33,953 bases of DNA from Verrucomicrobiaceae bacterium (GTDB lineage: Bacteria; Verrucomicrobiota; Verrucomicrobiia; Verrucomicrobiales; DEV007): positions 1-33,953 of the forward strand of contig JAAYAT010000365.1 in assembly GCA_012719225.1 (NCBI GenBank), read 5' to 3'. Every line of letters begins with the position of its first letter. The stretch's first letter is position 1. The notes beneath the pieces were generated by a model. It saw only the letters and a list, made by a program, of their open reading frames with translations, did no database searches and was not told the DNA's origin. Position numbers and translations under genes: made by a program. Below, in pieces: positions 1 to 9,006 of this stretch.

Positions 1-1952
1 CCCGCGGCATCACGATCACATCCGCGGCGGTGACCTGCGAGTGGATGCAGACGGAGGAGGCCGGCGTCTACAAATCCTATTTCGGCGAGAAGCAACGGGT
101 CAACATCATCGACACGCCCGGTCACGTGGATTTCACGGCGGAAGTGGAGCGTTCCCTCCGGGTGCTCGACGGAGCGATCGTGGTTTTCTGCGGCGTGGCG
201 GGCGTGCAACCCCAGTCGGAAACGGTCTGGCGTCAGGCCGATAAATACCAGGTCCCGCGCCTCGTTTTCGTGAACAAGATGGATCGGGTCGGAGCGGATT
301 TCGACGCGGTCGTCGAGGATATCCGTTCCAAGCTCGGGGCGAACGCGCATCCTGTCCTGATCCCGATGGGGGCGGAGGACGAACTCAAGGGCCAGATCGA
401 TGTGATCAATCTCAAGGCAGTCCTCTACTCCGATGATGACCAGCTCGGTTCGACCTACGAGGTGACCGAGCTCACCGACGAGCAGCTTGAGTTGGCCCAA
501 GCGGCGCGTAAGTCTCTCTTGGAGGCCCTCGCGGATGTCGATGACGAGATCGGGCTGAAATTTCTCGACGAGTCCGAGATCCTTCCCGCGGACATCAAGG
601 CCGGGTTGCGCCGCGCCACCATCGCCAATGTCATCGTTCCGGTGGTCGGCGGTTCCGCGTTTAAAAACAAGGGGATCCAGTATCTGCTCGACGCGGTGGT
701 GGATTACCTCCCCAGTCCCCTCGAAATTCCCGCCGCCCAGGGAATGCGGGTGGACGATGAATCCGTCCTGATCGAGACACCGGCGGATGACAATGGCAAA
801 TTTTGCGCCCTTTCCTTCAAGCTGTGGTCGGACAAATTCGTCGGCAAGCTCGTTTTCATCCGCGTCTATTCGGGCAAGGTCTCGAAGGGGGACAAAGTCT
901 ACAACTCACGGACCGGCCGCGCCGAGCGGGTCGGTCGGCTCATCCAGATCCAGTCGAACGATCACAAGGACATCGACACCTGTTACGCCGGTGACATCGC
1001 CGCGATCGTCGGACCCAAGAACGTCCGCACCGGTGACACTCTCCACGCCGATGGCTTCGACATCATGCTCGAGCCGCCCGCTTTCCCCGATCCAGTGATT
1101 TCCATGGCGGTGGAGCCGAAAACGACGGCGGATTCCGACAAGCTCTCCGAAGCGCTTCAGCGTCTCGCCGAGGAAGATCCGACCTTTGTGGTTTCCACCA
1201 ACGAAGAGACCGGACAGACCATCATCGCCGGGATGGGGGAACTCCACCTCGAGATCATCCAGTCCCGTCTCCTCTCCGAATTCGCTGTTCGCACCAATGC
1301 GGGCAAGCCGCAGATCGCCTATCGCGAGGCGATCGGCCGGTCGGCGGACGGGGAATTCAAGCTGATCCGGCAAACCGGCGGCAAAGGCCAGTATGCCCAC
1401 GTCATCGTCCGCGTTTCTCCGAACGGGCGCGGCAAGGGCTTCACGATGGAGAACCGCGTTACGGACGGCGAGATTCCGAAGGAATTTATCGCCGCCTGCG
1501 AAAGCGGTGTCCGCGAATCGCTCGGCAACGGAGTGATTCTCGGTTACCCGGTGGTGGACGTGCATGCCGAGCTCCTCGGCGGTTCCAGCCACGACGTGGA
1601 TTCCAACGAGCATAGCTTTAAAATCGCCGCGATTCTCGCGATGCGTGAGGCGTTCGCCGCCGCCGGACCGATCCTCCTGGAGCCGGTCATGCGGGTGAGT
1701 GTGGACGTGCCGGATGAATATTCCGGTGATATTATCGGTGATCTGAATCGTCGTCGTGGTCGCATCCTGGAGGTGGATACGCGCAACGATCTCAGCCACA
1801 TCCAATCCGAGGTGCCGATGGCCGAGATGTTCGGTTATGCCACGGACATGAGGAGTCTTTCCAAAGGCCGCGCCAGTTTCGCGATGGAACCGCTGCGGTT
1901 TGAAGAGGTGCCAGCCGCCATTCTGGAGCGGATGACAGAGCAGTATGTGTGA
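1..1952 (+). CDS. fusA: Elongation factor G (5' partial)
   Basis: Translational GTPase that drives ribosomal translocation and, with ribosome recycling factor, subunit splitting. The frame is open from base 3, upstream of the GTG the ORF track uses, and reads RGITITSAAVTCEW, the switch I/G2 region of EF-G; the P-loop and true start therefore lie before the window. The G3 motif DTPGH and G4 motif NKMD are present, followed by domain II, the domain III/IV segment (GMGELHLEI, GGKGQYAHV) and a C-terminal domain V (DLNRRRGRI). Stop TGA is at 1950-1952. It is followed 36 bp later by rpsJ, the usual str-to-S10 junction. The identification is secure; only the N-terminus is missing. Confidence 0.98.
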   Translation, partial: RGITITSAAVTCEWMQTEEAGVYKSYFGEKQRVNIIDTPGHVDFTAEVERSLRVLDGAIVVFCGVAGVQPQSETVWRQADKYQVPRLVFVNKMDRVGADFDAVVEDIRSKLGANAHPVLIPMGAEDELKGQIDVINLKAVLYSDDDQLGSTYEVTELTDEQLELAQAARKSLLEALADVDDEIGLKFLDESEILPADIKAGLRRATIANVIVPVVGGSAFKNKGIQYLLDAVVDYLPSPLEIPAAQGMRVDDESVLIETPADDNGKFCALSFKLWSDKFVGKLVFIRVYSGKVSKGDKVYNSRTGRAERVGRLIQIQSNDHKDIDTCYAGDIAAIVGPKNVRTGDTLHADGFDIMLEPPAFPDPVISMAVEPKTTADSDKLSEALQRLAEEDPTFVVSTNEETGQTIIAGMGELHLEIIQSRLLSEFAVRTNAGKPQIAYREAIGRSADGEFKLIRQTGGKGQYAHVIVRVSPNGRGKGFTMENRVTDGEIPKEFIAACESGVRESLGNGVILGYPVVDVHAELLGGSSHDVDSNEHSFKIAAILAMREAFAAAGPILLEPVMRVSVDVPDEYSGDIIGDLNRRRGRILEVDTRNDLSHIQSEVPMAEMFGYATDMRSLSKGRASFAMEPLRFEEVPAAILERMTEQYV

Positions 1953-1988
1953 CGCTAAATCATTTATCATTTAAACGAGTAAACTGAA

Positions 1989-2297
1989 ATGCAGGGACAA
2001 AGTATTCGAATCAGGCTGCGGGCATACGACTCCAGGCTTCTTGACAAGTCGACCTTGGACATCGTCGAAACCGCCAAGCGCACCGGGGCCCGTGTCGCCG
2101 GACCGATCCCACTTCCGACCCGCATCGAGAAGTTCAGCGTGAACCGCTCTCCTCACGTCAACAAGAAGTCGGCCGAGCAATTCGAGATCCGGACGCACAA
2201 GCGTCTCCTCGACATCGTGGAACCGACTTCGCGGACGGTGGATGAATTGAAGAAGCTGAATCTCCCCGCTGGTGTCGACATCACCATCAAAATCTAA
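1989..2297 (+). CDS. rpsJ: 30S ribosomal protein S10
   Basis: Head protein of the small subunit, also known as NusE in transcription antitermination complexes. At 102 aa it matches the usual length of about 103. The long-loop signature [16 protein letters not shown] is intact. First gene of the S10 block, 36 bp after fusA across an AT-rich spacer (TCATTTATCATTTAAACGAG) with no clear Shine-Dalgarno. The ATG start matches the conserved N-terminus ([11 protein letters not shown]). Co-transcription with fusA and rplC is inferred from the short gaps. Confidence 0.98.
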   Translation: MQGQSIRIRLRAYDSRLLDKSTLDIVETAKRTGARVAGPIPLPTRIEKFSVNRSPHVNKKSAEQFEIRTHKRLLDIVEPTSRTVDELKKLNLPAGVDITIKI

Positions 2298-2338
2298 GTG
2301 GTGCAAACCCCGTTACATTTTAAGGAAGGACGACTGCA

Positions 2339-3037
2339 ATGAGCATCGGATTAATTGGAAAAAAAGTAGGCATGACCCGCATCTTCAACGACGAGGGTGT
2401 GGCTGTCGCTGTGACTGTCATCGACATCAGCGACAACGTTTTTGTCCAGAAGAAGACTGCGGAAAAGGATGGCTATACGGCCGTTCAGGTGGGATACGGC
2501 GAGCAGAAAGAATCGCGTCTCAATCGCGCCGAACTCGGTCATTTGAAGGCCAACGGAGGTGCCCCGAAGAAGAAAATTCTCGAGTTTCGTCTGGAAAACG
2601 ACGAGCAACTCCCGGAGGTGGACCATCCCGGTCTCGACCTTTTTGACGAAGGCCAGTGGGTTGACGTCATCGGCACGAGCAAAGGCAAGGGCTTCCAGGG
2701 GGTCATGCGACGCCACAACTTCGCCGGCCAGCCCCAGGCGCACGGCCACATGATGCACCGGCGTCCGGGTGGTGTCGGGGCCGGCACCGACCCCGGCCGC
2801 ATTTGGAAAGGCAAGGCGATGCCCGGTCGTCAGGGCAATGACCGCAAGACGATCCAGAATCTCAAAATCGTGCAGAAGCGCCCCGAGGACAATGTCATCC
2901 TCGTCAGCGGAGCGATTCCCGGCGCCAACGGCGGCTACGTCGTGATTCGCCCGGCGAAGAAAAAAGAAGGCCCCGTGCAAAATCTCAAGGCCGGAGCCGC
3001 CAAGGCCGCCGCAACGGAGGAGAGCGCTGAGGGCTGA
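2339..3037 (+). CDS. rplC: 50S ribosomal protein L3
   Basis: Early-assembly large-subunit protein whose loop reaches towards the peptidyl transferase centre. 232 aa against about 209 in E. coli. The start fits a good ribosome binding site (AAGGAAGG, 9 nt before ATG). The L3 signature GTSKGKGFQGVMRRHNFAG and the loop segment GKAMPGRQGN are visible. The last 25 or so residues form a Lys/Ala/Glu-rich tail beyond the usual fold, in keeping with the extra tails on L22, S5 and S11 in this cluster. 47 bp separate it from rplD. Confidence 0.98.
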   Translation: MSIGLIGKKVGMTRIFNDEGVAVAVTVIDISDNVFVQKKTAEKDGYTAVQVGYGEQKESRLNRAELGHLKANGGAPKKKILEFRLENDEQLPEVDHPGLDLFDEGQWVDVIGTSKGKGFQGVMRRHNFAGQPQAHGHMMHRRPGGVGAGTDPGRIWKGKAMPGRQGNDRKTIQNLKIVQKRPEDNVILVSGAIPGANGGYVVIRPAKKKEGPVQNLKAGAAKAAATEESAEG

Positions 3038-3084
3038 CCCCGGCGAGACGGCACTCCCGAACTGATAGAAGGAATATTTACACC

Positions 3085-3702
3085 ATGGCAGCTAAGACTC
3101 TCAATCTCGAAGGCGCGAAGAGCGCGAGCATCACCCTCGTGGAAGATGCCGACCGCGGTCTCCAAGCCGTGCATGACGTCATCGTGGCGATGCATGCGAA
3201 CCGCCGCAGTGGCACCGCGCATACCAAAACCCGCGGGGAAGTGTCTGCGACGGGCAAGAAACCGTTCAAGCAAAAAGGAACCGGCCGCGCTCGTCAGGGC
3301 GGCAACGCTTCCCCCATCCACCGGGGGGGCGGAGTGGCTTTCGGTCCTCGTCATCGCGACTATTCGAAGAAGGTGAACCGGGCGACACGTCGTCTCGCGT
3401 TTGCCAAGGTGCTGACCGAGCGGATCGCCGATGAAGATGTGCTCACGGTGGCGGACTTCGCCATCGCCGACGGCAAGACCGCGAGTTTCGTGAAGGAAAT
3501 CAAGGGCCTCGCCGGGGAGGTGAAACGCGTCCTCATCATCGGCAACGACTTCAGCGAGGAGACCAAGAGGGCGGCGCGCAACTGCCAGTCCGCCCAGCTC
3601 GTCTCGGCCCACGAGGTCAACAGCGAGCAAATCCTTCATTACAGCAAGATCTTGGTGGTGGAATCTGCCCTCGAAACTCTCGCCGCACGGACCTCTCACT
3701 GA
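3085..3702 (+). CDS. rplD: 50S ribosomal protein L4
   Basis: Large-subunit protein lining the nascent-peptide exit tunnel; in enterobacteria it also represses its own S10 operon, which is not shown here. 205 aa, normal length. The internal tunnel loop GKKPFKQKGTGRARQGG is well conserved. A Shine-Dalgarno-like AGAAGGA lies 11 nt upstream of the ATG. It sits between rplC and rplW as in most bacteria, and its stop lies 20 bp before rplW. Confidence 0.98.
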   Translation: MAAKTLNLEGAKSASITLVEDADRGLQAVHDVIVAMHANRRSGTAHTKTRGEVSATGKKPFKQKGTGRARQGGNASPIHRGGGVAFGPRHRDYSKKVNRATRRLAFAKVLTERIADEDVLTVADFAIADGKTASFVKEIKGLAGEVKRVLIIGNDFSEETKRAARNCQSAQLVSAHEVNSEQILHYSKILVVESALETLAARTSH

Positions 3703-3722
3703 ACCAAAGCAAGGCACGCCTT

Positions 3723-4007
3723 ATGAAAGATATTTTTCAAGTCATCGACACCATTCAGCTGAGTGAGAAAGCCACGCTGCTGACCGAGACGAACAATGAG
3801 TACGTCCTCAAAGTGAATCGCCACGCGAACAAGCTGGAGATCCGCGAGGCCGTCGAGAAACTCTTCGGGAAAAAAGTCGCCGCGGTCCGCACCGCCAACT
3901 ACAGCGGCAAGAAGAAGCGCGAGCGCCGCGCTGACTTCGGCCGCACCAAAGCCTGGAAAAAAGCCTTCGTTCGTCTCGAGGACGGCGAGTCCATCGAATT
4001 TGTCTAA
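3723..4007 (+). CDS. rplW: 50S ribosomal protein L23
   Basis: Protein at the tunnel exit that forms the docking site for trigger factor and SRP in known bacteria. 94 aa, normal. Recognised by the N-terminal pattern around [18 protein letters not shown], the conserved block [18 protein letters not shown] and the C-terminal [16 protein letters not shown] segment. Only a weak GCAAGG precedes the ATG. Neighbours rplD and rplB are in the canonical order, with gaps of 20 bp on each side. Confidence 0.98.
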   Translation: MKDIFQVIDTIQLSEKATLLTETNNEYVLKVNRHANKLEIREAVEKLFGKKVAAVRTANYSGKKKRERRADFGRTKAWKKAFVRLEDGESIEFV

Positions 4008-4027
4008 CCGTTACCGCTTCCAAAGCC

Positions 4028-4876
4028 ATGGGTTTAAAATCTTACAGACCAAACACACCGTCCAATCGGTATAAGCTGCTCCCCGACTTCGCCGAGGTGA
4101 CCGCCTCGAAGCCGGAGAAAAGCCTCTGCCGTCCCCTCAAGAAATCGGGTGGACGAAACAATCAGGGCCGTATCACCTGTCGTCACAAGGGCGGTGGTCA
4201 CAAACGCAAGTATCGTCTCATCGACTTCAAGCGCACCCGTCGCGACGAGGCGGCGAAGGTGGTATCCATTGAGTACGATCCCAATCGCACCGCCCGGATC
4301 GCTCTCATCGAGTATTCCGACGGCCAGCGTTCCTACATCATCGCTCCGAAGGGGCTGGAGGTGAACGCCGAGGTCTCCGCCGGAGAAAAGGCCCCGATCA
4401 AGCCGGGTTGTGCGCTCCCGCTGGGCAGCATCCTGACGGGTTCGACGATTCACAACGTGGAGCTGACCCCCGGCAAAGGCGGTCAGATCGCCCGCAGCGC
4501 CGGCCAGGGTTGCATCCTTTCCAACCGCGAAGGCAACTACGCCCTGGTCAAGCTTCCCTCGGGAGAGATCCGCAAGATCCACACGAGTTGTTACGCCAGC
4601 ATCGGCAGCGTCGGGAACGGCCAGCACGAGCAGGTCATCAGCGCCAAGGCGGGCCGCTCCCGCTGGCTCGGAATCCGTCCGACCGTCCGCGGGATGTGCA
4701 TGAACCCCGTCGATCACCCGAACGGTGGTGGTGAGGGCAAATCGAAATCGGGCGGTGGTCGTCAGCACCTCAAGAGCCCTTGGGGCCACGTCAAAGGACA
4801 GCGCACCCGGGAGAAATACAAGGGTAGTGACAAGTTCATCGTCGAGCGCCGCAAAGCGAAAAAGCGTCGTCGTTAA
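4028..4876 (+). CDS. rplB: 50S ribosomal protein L2
   Basis: Primary 23S rRNA-binding protein near the peptidyl transferase centre. 282 aa, against about 273 in E. coli. The N-terminal rRNA-binding block [20 protein letters not shown] and the C-terminal [13 protein letters not shown] loop are clear. In that loop the first His (DHP) is kept, while the second position, often His (HPHGGGEG), is Asn here. This is a mild variation in a region that differs among phyla. No Shine-Dalgarno is visible before the ATG (CTTCCAAAGCC). Confidence 0.98.
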   Translation: MGLKSYRPNTPSNRYKLLPDFAEVTASKPEKSLCRPLKKSGGRNNQGRITCRHKGGGHKRKYRLIDFKRTRRDEAAKVVSIEYDPNRTARIALIEYSDGQRSYIIAPKGLEVNAEVSAGEKAPIKPGCALPLGSILTGSTIHNVELTPGKGGQIARSAGQGCILSNREGNYALVKLPSGEIRKIHTSCYASIGSVGNGQHEQVISAKAGRSRWLGIRPTVRGMCMNPVDHPNGGGEGKSKSGGGRQHLKSPWGHVKGQRTREKYKGSDKFIVERRKAKKRRR

Positions 4877-4904
4877 TCCAGTTTGAATTCAGAGAGAAAC
4901 TATT

Positions 4905-5183
4905 ATGGGTCGTTCACTTAAAAAAGGACCGTTTGTCGATCACAAGTTGCTGGTCAAGATCGATGACATGAATGGAGCCGGGCACAAACGCCCGATCAAG
5001 AATTGGTCGCGCCGCTCGATGATCACGCCGGACTTCGTGGGGCACACCTTCCTGGTTCACAACGGGAAAGAGTTCAACTCCGTCTTCGTGACCGAAAACA
5101 TGGTCGGCCACAAGCTCGGCGAATTCTCCTTCACCCGGAAATTCGGCGGTCACAGCGGCCACAATCCGAAAATCAAAGGCTAA
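4905..5183 (+). CDS. rpsS: 30S ribosomal protein S19
   Basis: Head protein of the small subunit that pairs with S13 at the intersubunit bridge. 92 aa, normal length. It opens with the typical [12 protein letters not shown] and carries [19 protein letters not shown] near the C-terminus. A partial Shine-Dalgarno AGAGAGAAA precedes the ATG. In most bacteria rplV follows directly; here a 269-codon gene with an export signal is inserted after it, so this is the left border of an unusual interruption of the S10 block. Confidence 0.98.
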   Translation: MGRSLKKGPFVDHKLLVKIDDMNGAGHKRPIKNWSRRSMITPDFVGHTFLVHNGKEFNSVFVTENMVGHKLGEFSFTRKFGGHSGHNPKIKG

Positions 5184-5235
5184 TCCGGACACCCTGATCC
5201 GCATCCCCTCGTTCTACCGTTCCATTTTTCCATCC

Positions 5236-6042
5236 ATGAGATTCCCCCGCGTCATCTTCCTGTCCGCCTGCTCCGCTTTTGCGGTTGCGGTGGCCGGGCT
5301 GTGCTCCGGCGGGGCGCTCGCGGCGCAGGAGAGCGGGACGGAGGAATCGGTGGAGGTGCGGGAGCTCCGGGCGGCCTTGCTCTTGTCCCGGAACCAGCTC
5401 GCCGCCGAGCGGGAGCGTGGCGGGGAACTCGAAGAGCAACGCCAGGTCCTCATCGAGAGCCTCGCGGAAGCAGTCCGCGTAAGTGAGGAACAGATGGCGG
5501 CGGCGCGGGAAACCAAGCTCAAGCTCGAGGCCTTCGGGGTCGATCTCTTCACCCAGGAAAACAACAGTTTGGAGCAGCGCCTCCTCAAGGCGGTCCGGGA
5601 CCTCGACATCGCCCAACAGGAGATCGAGCGTCAGTCCGGGGCGATCCGCCAGCTCAGCGAGCATTTTATGAAAGTCCTCCAATCCGCTCCCGAACTCACC
5701 GAGGCGCAGCGGACCGAGGCGGAAGCGGCCATCGCGGAGGCCGGTCGGACCCTCGCGGACCCGGCCGCCGGGAGCGAGGGCGAACAGGACATTTCCAAGG
5801 CCAAGGTTGTCAGCATCGACAGCGGTGTCGGACTCGTCGTCTTTGACGCCGGTCGTGGCAGCGGCGTCAGGATCGGGACTCCGATTACCGTGACGCGAGG
5901 CGACAGACCGATCTACTCCGCCATGATCGTGGACGTGAGGGAATCCATTTCCGGTGCCGTCCTGCAGGACAGGATGGCGGACGCGGGAGAGGTCGAGGTG
6001 GGTGACGGCATCCGTCTCCTGCCCGAGCAGAAAACTTTATAA
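5236..6042 (+). CDS. Exported coiled-coil protein of unknown function inside the S10 cluster
   Basis: Not recognised as a named family. The 268-aa product begins with a signal peptide (MRFPRVIFLSACSAFAVAVA, with an Ala-rich stretch ending near residue 30), followed by a Glu/Gln/Arg-rich heptad-like region (about residues 35-145) predicted to form a coiled coil. The C-terminal domain (about residues 185-265, for example VVSIDSGVGLVVFDAGRGSG, then VRIGTPITVTRG) reads as alternating beta strands. It recalls the small barrel repeats of MreC and FlgT-C-like proteins, but that is only a pattern impression. It lies 52 bp after rpsS and 21 bp before rplV on the same strand, so it is probably co-transcribed with ribosomal genes. 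No Shine-Dalgarno is seen. A periplasmic or envelope role is inferred from the signal peptide. Confidence 0.85.
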   Translation: MRFPRVIFLSACSAFAVAVAGLCSGGALAAQESGTEESVEVRELRAALLLSRNQLAAERERGGELEEQRQVLIESLAEAVRVSEEQMAAARETKLKLEAFGVDLFTQENNSLEQRLLKAVRDLDIAQQEIERQSGAIRQLSEHFMKVLQSAPELTEAQRTEAEAAIAEAGRTLADPAAGSEGEQDISKAKVVSIDSGVGLVVFDAGRGSGVRIGTPITVTRGDRPIYSAMIVDVRESISGAVLQDRMADAGEVEVGDGIRLLPEQKTL

Positions 6043-6063
6043 GCGATAATTATTATTAGAACC

Positions 6064-6804
6064 ATGGACGTCACTTCGACATACAAATATGCCAGGATCT
6101 CGGCGCGCAAGGCTCGCGACGTGGCCAGAGAGATTCAGGGTCTCCCCGTTTCGGACGCTCTCGATATCCTGAACTTCACTCCCCGAAAAGGAGCGGAGCT
6201 GTTCAGCAAGACGATGAAAACGGCGCTCGCCGATGCCGAGAACAATTTCGAGCTTTCGGTCGACGGTCTTTTTGTGAAAAGCGCGGTGGTTGGCGAAGGC
6301 CCCACGTTCAAACGATTCAAGGCCCGTGCCCGCGGTTCGGCCGGTTCCATCCGCAAGCGCACCAGCCACCTCACCGTCGTCCTCTCGGACGAGGGTGGTC
6401 CCGAGGAAAAAGCTCCCAGAGCGGCCCGGAGTGCGAAAAAGGCCCCTGCGGCTCCTGCGAAAGAAGCTCCCGTGAAAGAGACGGCCGAACCCGAAGCCAA
6501 GAAGGCGCCGGAAGCGGCCGCAGAAAAAACCACTTCGGATGGAGCAAGGCTTGACGAAGCCCGCGGAATGGTCTATGACTCCGCCCCCGCCGAAGTCGAC
6601 AATCTCGAGGTGATCAGCGGAGTTGGCCCCGTTCTCGCGGAGAAGCTCAATTCCGTCGGTATCTATCGTTTTGAGCAAATCGCGAACTGGACCGAAGGGA
6701 ACGTGCGGGAATTTGACGAGCTTCTCTCGTTTGGTGGTCGCATCGAGAGGGAAGAATGGATTACGCAGGCCAAGACCCTGCTGGAGGAGAAACGAGGCAA
6801 CTGA
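6064..6804 (+). CDS. rplV: 50S ribosomal protein L22 with C-terminal helix-hairpin-helix-like extension
   Basis: Residues 1 to about 112 are L22, which touches all 23S rRNA domains and whose hairpin lines the exit tunnel; conserved parts are YARISARKARDVAREIQG and PTFKRFKARARGSAGSIRKR. The protein is 246 aa, about twice the usual 110-120. After the L22 core comes a Lys/Ala/Pro/Glu linker (about 118-165), then DNLEVISGVGPVLAEKLNSV and GRIEREEWITQAKTLLEE. That pattern matches the small helix-hairpin-helix-like domain known at the C-terminus of alphaproteobacterial L21 and some NuoE proteins. The reading frame is continuous with no frameshift. No Shine-Dalgarno before the ATG; the spacer is AT-rich (AATTATTATTAGAACC). 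Confidence 0.97.
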   Translation: MDVTSTYKYARISARKARDVAREIQGLPVSDALDILNFTPRKGAELFSKTMKTALADAENNFELSVDGLFVKSAVVGEGPTFKRFKARARGSAGSIRKRTSHLTVVLSDEGGPEEKAPRAARSAKKAPAAPAKEAPVKETAEPEAKKAPEAAAEKTTSDGARLDEARGMVYDSAPAEVDNLEVISGVGPVLAEKLNSVGIYRFEQIANWTEGNVREFDELLSFGGRIEREEWITQAKTLLEEKRGN

Positions 6805-6829
6805 TTCACGACCAACCTAAGATTTTTAT

Positions 6830-7543
6830 ATGGGACAGAAAGTACATCCGATCGGTTTCCGGCTCGCCGTGAGCAAGGACTGGCAGTCCAAGTGGTACGC
6901 GCCGCAGGGCGAGTATGCCGAGCAGCTCCACGCCGACCTCAAGGTGCGTCGCTACCTCGAGGGCAGACTCCAGAAGGGCGCCGTTTCCCGCGTCGTCATC
7001 GAGCGCGCCTGGAACAGCGTCCGCGTCACCCTCCACACCTCCCGCCCCGGCCTCATCATCGGCAAGCGCGGCCAGGAGATCGAGATCATGACCGCCGACA
7101 TCAGCCGGATGTGCAAGGATTCCCAGGTCAAAATCGACATTTTTGAAATCCGCCAGCCCGAACTCGATTCCTCGTGGGTCGCCGCCCAGGTCGCGACGCA
7201 GTTGGAGCGCCGGGTTTCCTTCCGCCGCGCCATGAAGCGGGCGATCCAGACGGCGATGGATTTTGGGGCCGAAGGCATCCGGATCCGTTGTGCCGGTCGT
7301 CTCGGTGGTGCCGATATCGCACGCGCCGAAGCCTACCGCGAGGGCAAGGTGCCGCTGCAAACCCTCCGCGTGCCGATCGATTACGGTTTCGCCGAGGCGG
7401 AGACCACCTGGGGCATCATCGGAGTCAAAGTTTGGATCAACAAAAAAGAAGAAGTGCCGGGTGAAACACCGAAACGCCCCCGTCGCGACGGGGGTGGACG
7501 TGGTCCCGGCGGTCGCCCGCAACGCCGCGACTACAACGGCTGA
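6830..7543 (+). CDS. rpsC: 30S ribosomal protein S3
   Basis: Small-subunit head protein at the mRNA entry channel, part of the ribosomal helicase. 237 aa, normal length. Starts with the typical MGQKVHPIGFRL; the KH type 2 domain with its GKRG loop (GLIIGKRGQEIE) lies at about residues 60-75. The C-terminal S3 domain carries RCAGRLGGADIARAE. It ends in an Arg/Gly-rich tail (RRDGGGRGPGGRPQRR) likely to bind RNA. Gap to rplV is 25 bp, without a Shine-Dalgarno (CCTAAGATTTTTAT). Confidence 0.98.
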   Translation: MGQKVHPIGFRLAVSKDWQSKWYAPQGEYAEQLHADLKVRRYLEGRLQKGAVSRVVIERAWNSVRVTLHTSRPGLIIGKRGQEIEIMTADISRMCKDSQVKIDIFEIRQPELDSSWVAAQVATQLERRVSFRRAMKRAIQTAMDFGAEGIRIRCAGRLGGADIARAEAYREGKVPLQTLRVPIDYGFAEAETTWGIIGVKVWINKKEEVPGETPKRPRRDGGGRGPGGRPQRRDYNG

Positions 7544-7591
7544 TCCGCCGAAAACCGTCACCCATCCATTTAAAGAAAAAGGAGACAAGTC

Positions 7592-8008
7592 ATGCCTTTG
7601 ATGCCCAAAAGAGTCAAGTTTCGCAAAACCCACCGCGGCAGCCGCGCGGGCAATGCGTCTCGTGGAACGAAAGTCAGCTTCGGTGAATACGGGCTTCAGT
7701 GCCTCGGCCGCGGCTGGATCACGAACCGTCAGATCGAAGCCTGCCGTATTTCGATCAACCGCTACCTCAAGCGGAAAGGAAAAGTCTGGATTCGCATTTT
7801 CCCCCACAAGCCGATCACGGCACGCCCGCCGGAAACCCGGATGGGGAAAGGGAAGGGACCGGTCGATGCCTGGGTGGCGGTCGTTCGCCCCGGCACCATG
7901 ATGTTCGAGATATCCGGCGTCCCGGAATCCGCCGCCAAGGAGGCGCTCCGGCTCGCCGCCAACAAACTCGGGATTCGTTGCCGCTTCGTGCGCCGTTCCG
8001 ATCAGTAA
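7592..8008 (+). CDS. rplP: 50S ribosomal protein L16
   Basis: Large-subunit protein near the A-site tRNA elbow. 138 aa, normal. Signatures [13 protein letters not shown] and [20 protein letters not shown] are evident. The first ATG (7592) is preceded by a strong AAAAAGGAGA at good spacing; a second ATG three codons on is also possible. It sits between rpsC and rpmC in canonical order. Confidence 0.98.
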   Translation: MPLMPKRVKFRKTHRGSRAGNASRGTKVSFGEYGLQCLGRGWITNRQIEACRISINRYLKRKGKVWIRIFPHKPITARPPETRMGKGKGPVDAWVAVVRPGTMMFEISGVPESAAKEALRLAANKLGIRCRFVRRSDQ

Positions 8009-8035
8009 TCATTTATACCACCGAGGAGAATCACG

Positions 8036-8242
8036 ATGTCAAAATCCACCAAAGAACTGCGCGAACTGAATGTCGACGAACTGGCCGCGCGCCGTCGCGA
8101 ACTCAAGGAGGAAGCTCTCCTCCTCCGGGTTCAGAAAGAAGCGGGCCAGCTCGAGAACCCTTCGAGACTTCGTCAGGCCCGCCGCGAAGTGGCGAAGATT
8201 GAAACGCTCCTGAGCGAGAAGCGCAACGCCGCCCAGGCCTGA
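8036..8242 (+). CDS. rpmC: 50S ribosomal protein L29
   Basis: Small helical protein next to L23 at the tunnel exit. 68 aa, normal (about 63-70). The two-helix pattern is plain: [19 protein letters not shown], then the basic segment [21 protein letters not shown] strong Shine-Dalgarno GAGGAGA stands before the ATG. 27 bp after rplP and 44 bp before rpsQ. Confidence 0.97.
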   Translation: MSKSTKELRELNVDELAARRRELKEEALLLRVQKEAGQLENPSRLRQARREVAKIETLLSEKRNAAQA

Positions 8243-8286
8243 ACTGTAGGATTCCGTGTTGTCCAAAACATTTGCAAGCATTACCC

Positions 8287-8556
8287 ATGAGCGAATCAGA
8301 GAATCAAATTGAAGCCGGATTGCGCAAGACGCGAGTCGGAGTGGTGACATCGGATGCGATGGATAAGACCATCGTGGTCGAGGTCCGTCGCCGGGTGCCG
8401 CACCCTCGATTCAAGAAAATCGTGAAACGCACCTCCACCTTTTTTGCTCACGACGAGGCGGGGGAAGCCAAGGTTGGTGACCGTGTCCTCATCGAAGAGA
8501 CCCGTCCCATCAGCAAGAGGAAGTGCTGGAAACTCAAAGAGGTGCTCTCGCACTGA
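8287..8556 (+). CDS. rpsQ: 30S ribosomal protein S17
   Basis: OB-fold 16S rRNA-binding protein needed early in small-subunit assembly. The ORF track starts at a TTG (8272); the ATG at 8287 gives an 89-aa protein beginning [18 protein letters not shown], which fits the family (about 84-90). The core [16 protein letters not shown], the [12 protein letters not shown] basic strand and the [16 protein letters not shown] block are typical. No Shine-Dalgarno is seen before either start. Confidence 0.97.
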   Translation: MSESENQIEAGLRKTRVGVVTSDAMDKTIVVEVRRRVPHPRFKKIVKRTSTFFAHDEAGEAKVGDRVLIEETRPISKRKCWKLKEVLSH

Positions 8557-8608
8557 TCCGATTCCCGGGCAGAATATTTTTTCGGTAAACTTTTACTATT
8601 ACAAAGTC

Positions 8609-8974
8609 ATGATTCAGATGGAATCCAAGGTGCAGGTGGCCGATAATACCGGTGCCCGCGTCGCAAAGATGATCGGTGTGCTCGGGACCCGTTCCCGCCA
8701 GGCCCGTGTTGGCGATATCATCACCGCCCACATTCGTGAGTCGATCCCGACGGCGAACGTGAAGAAAGGGGATGTGGTCCGTGCGGTGGTGGTGCGGACG
8801 GCTGCGCCGATCCGCCGGAGCGACGGTTCGGTCCTGCGTTTCGACAACAACGCGATCGTGATCATCGACAAGGATAAAAACCCCCGGGGCACCCGCATAT
8901 TCGGGCCCGTCGCACGCGAGTTGCGTGAGAAAAATTTCATGAAGATCGTCTCGCTCGCGCCGGAGGTCTTGTAA
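8609..8974 (+). CDS. rplN: 50S ribosomal protein L14
   Basis: Large-subunit interface protein, contact of bridge B8 and of the silencing factor RsfS in known systems. The ORF track extends it to 176 aa, but the ATG at 8609 gives the normal 121 aa and the standard N-terminus ([16 protein letters not shown]). [14 protein letters not shown]-like ending and [19 protein letters not shown] are characteristic. The 52-bp gap after rpsQ is AT-rich and has no Shine-Dalgarno. Confidence 0.97.
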   Translation: MIQMESKVQVADNTGARVAKMIGVLGTRSRQARVGDIITAHIRESIPTANVKKGDVVRAVVVRTAAPIRRSDGSVLRFDNNAIVIIDKDKNPRGTRIFGPVARELREKNFMKIVSLAPEVL

Positions 8975-9006
8975 TTCACAACATCGTTTTCAAAAAGGGT
9001 ATCAGC

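Noticed and set aside
906-1970. 354-aa minus-strand ORF opposite fusA
   Set aside because: A GC-driven shadow of EF-G with no recognisable motif, and His/Asp-rich as expected of an antisense frame.
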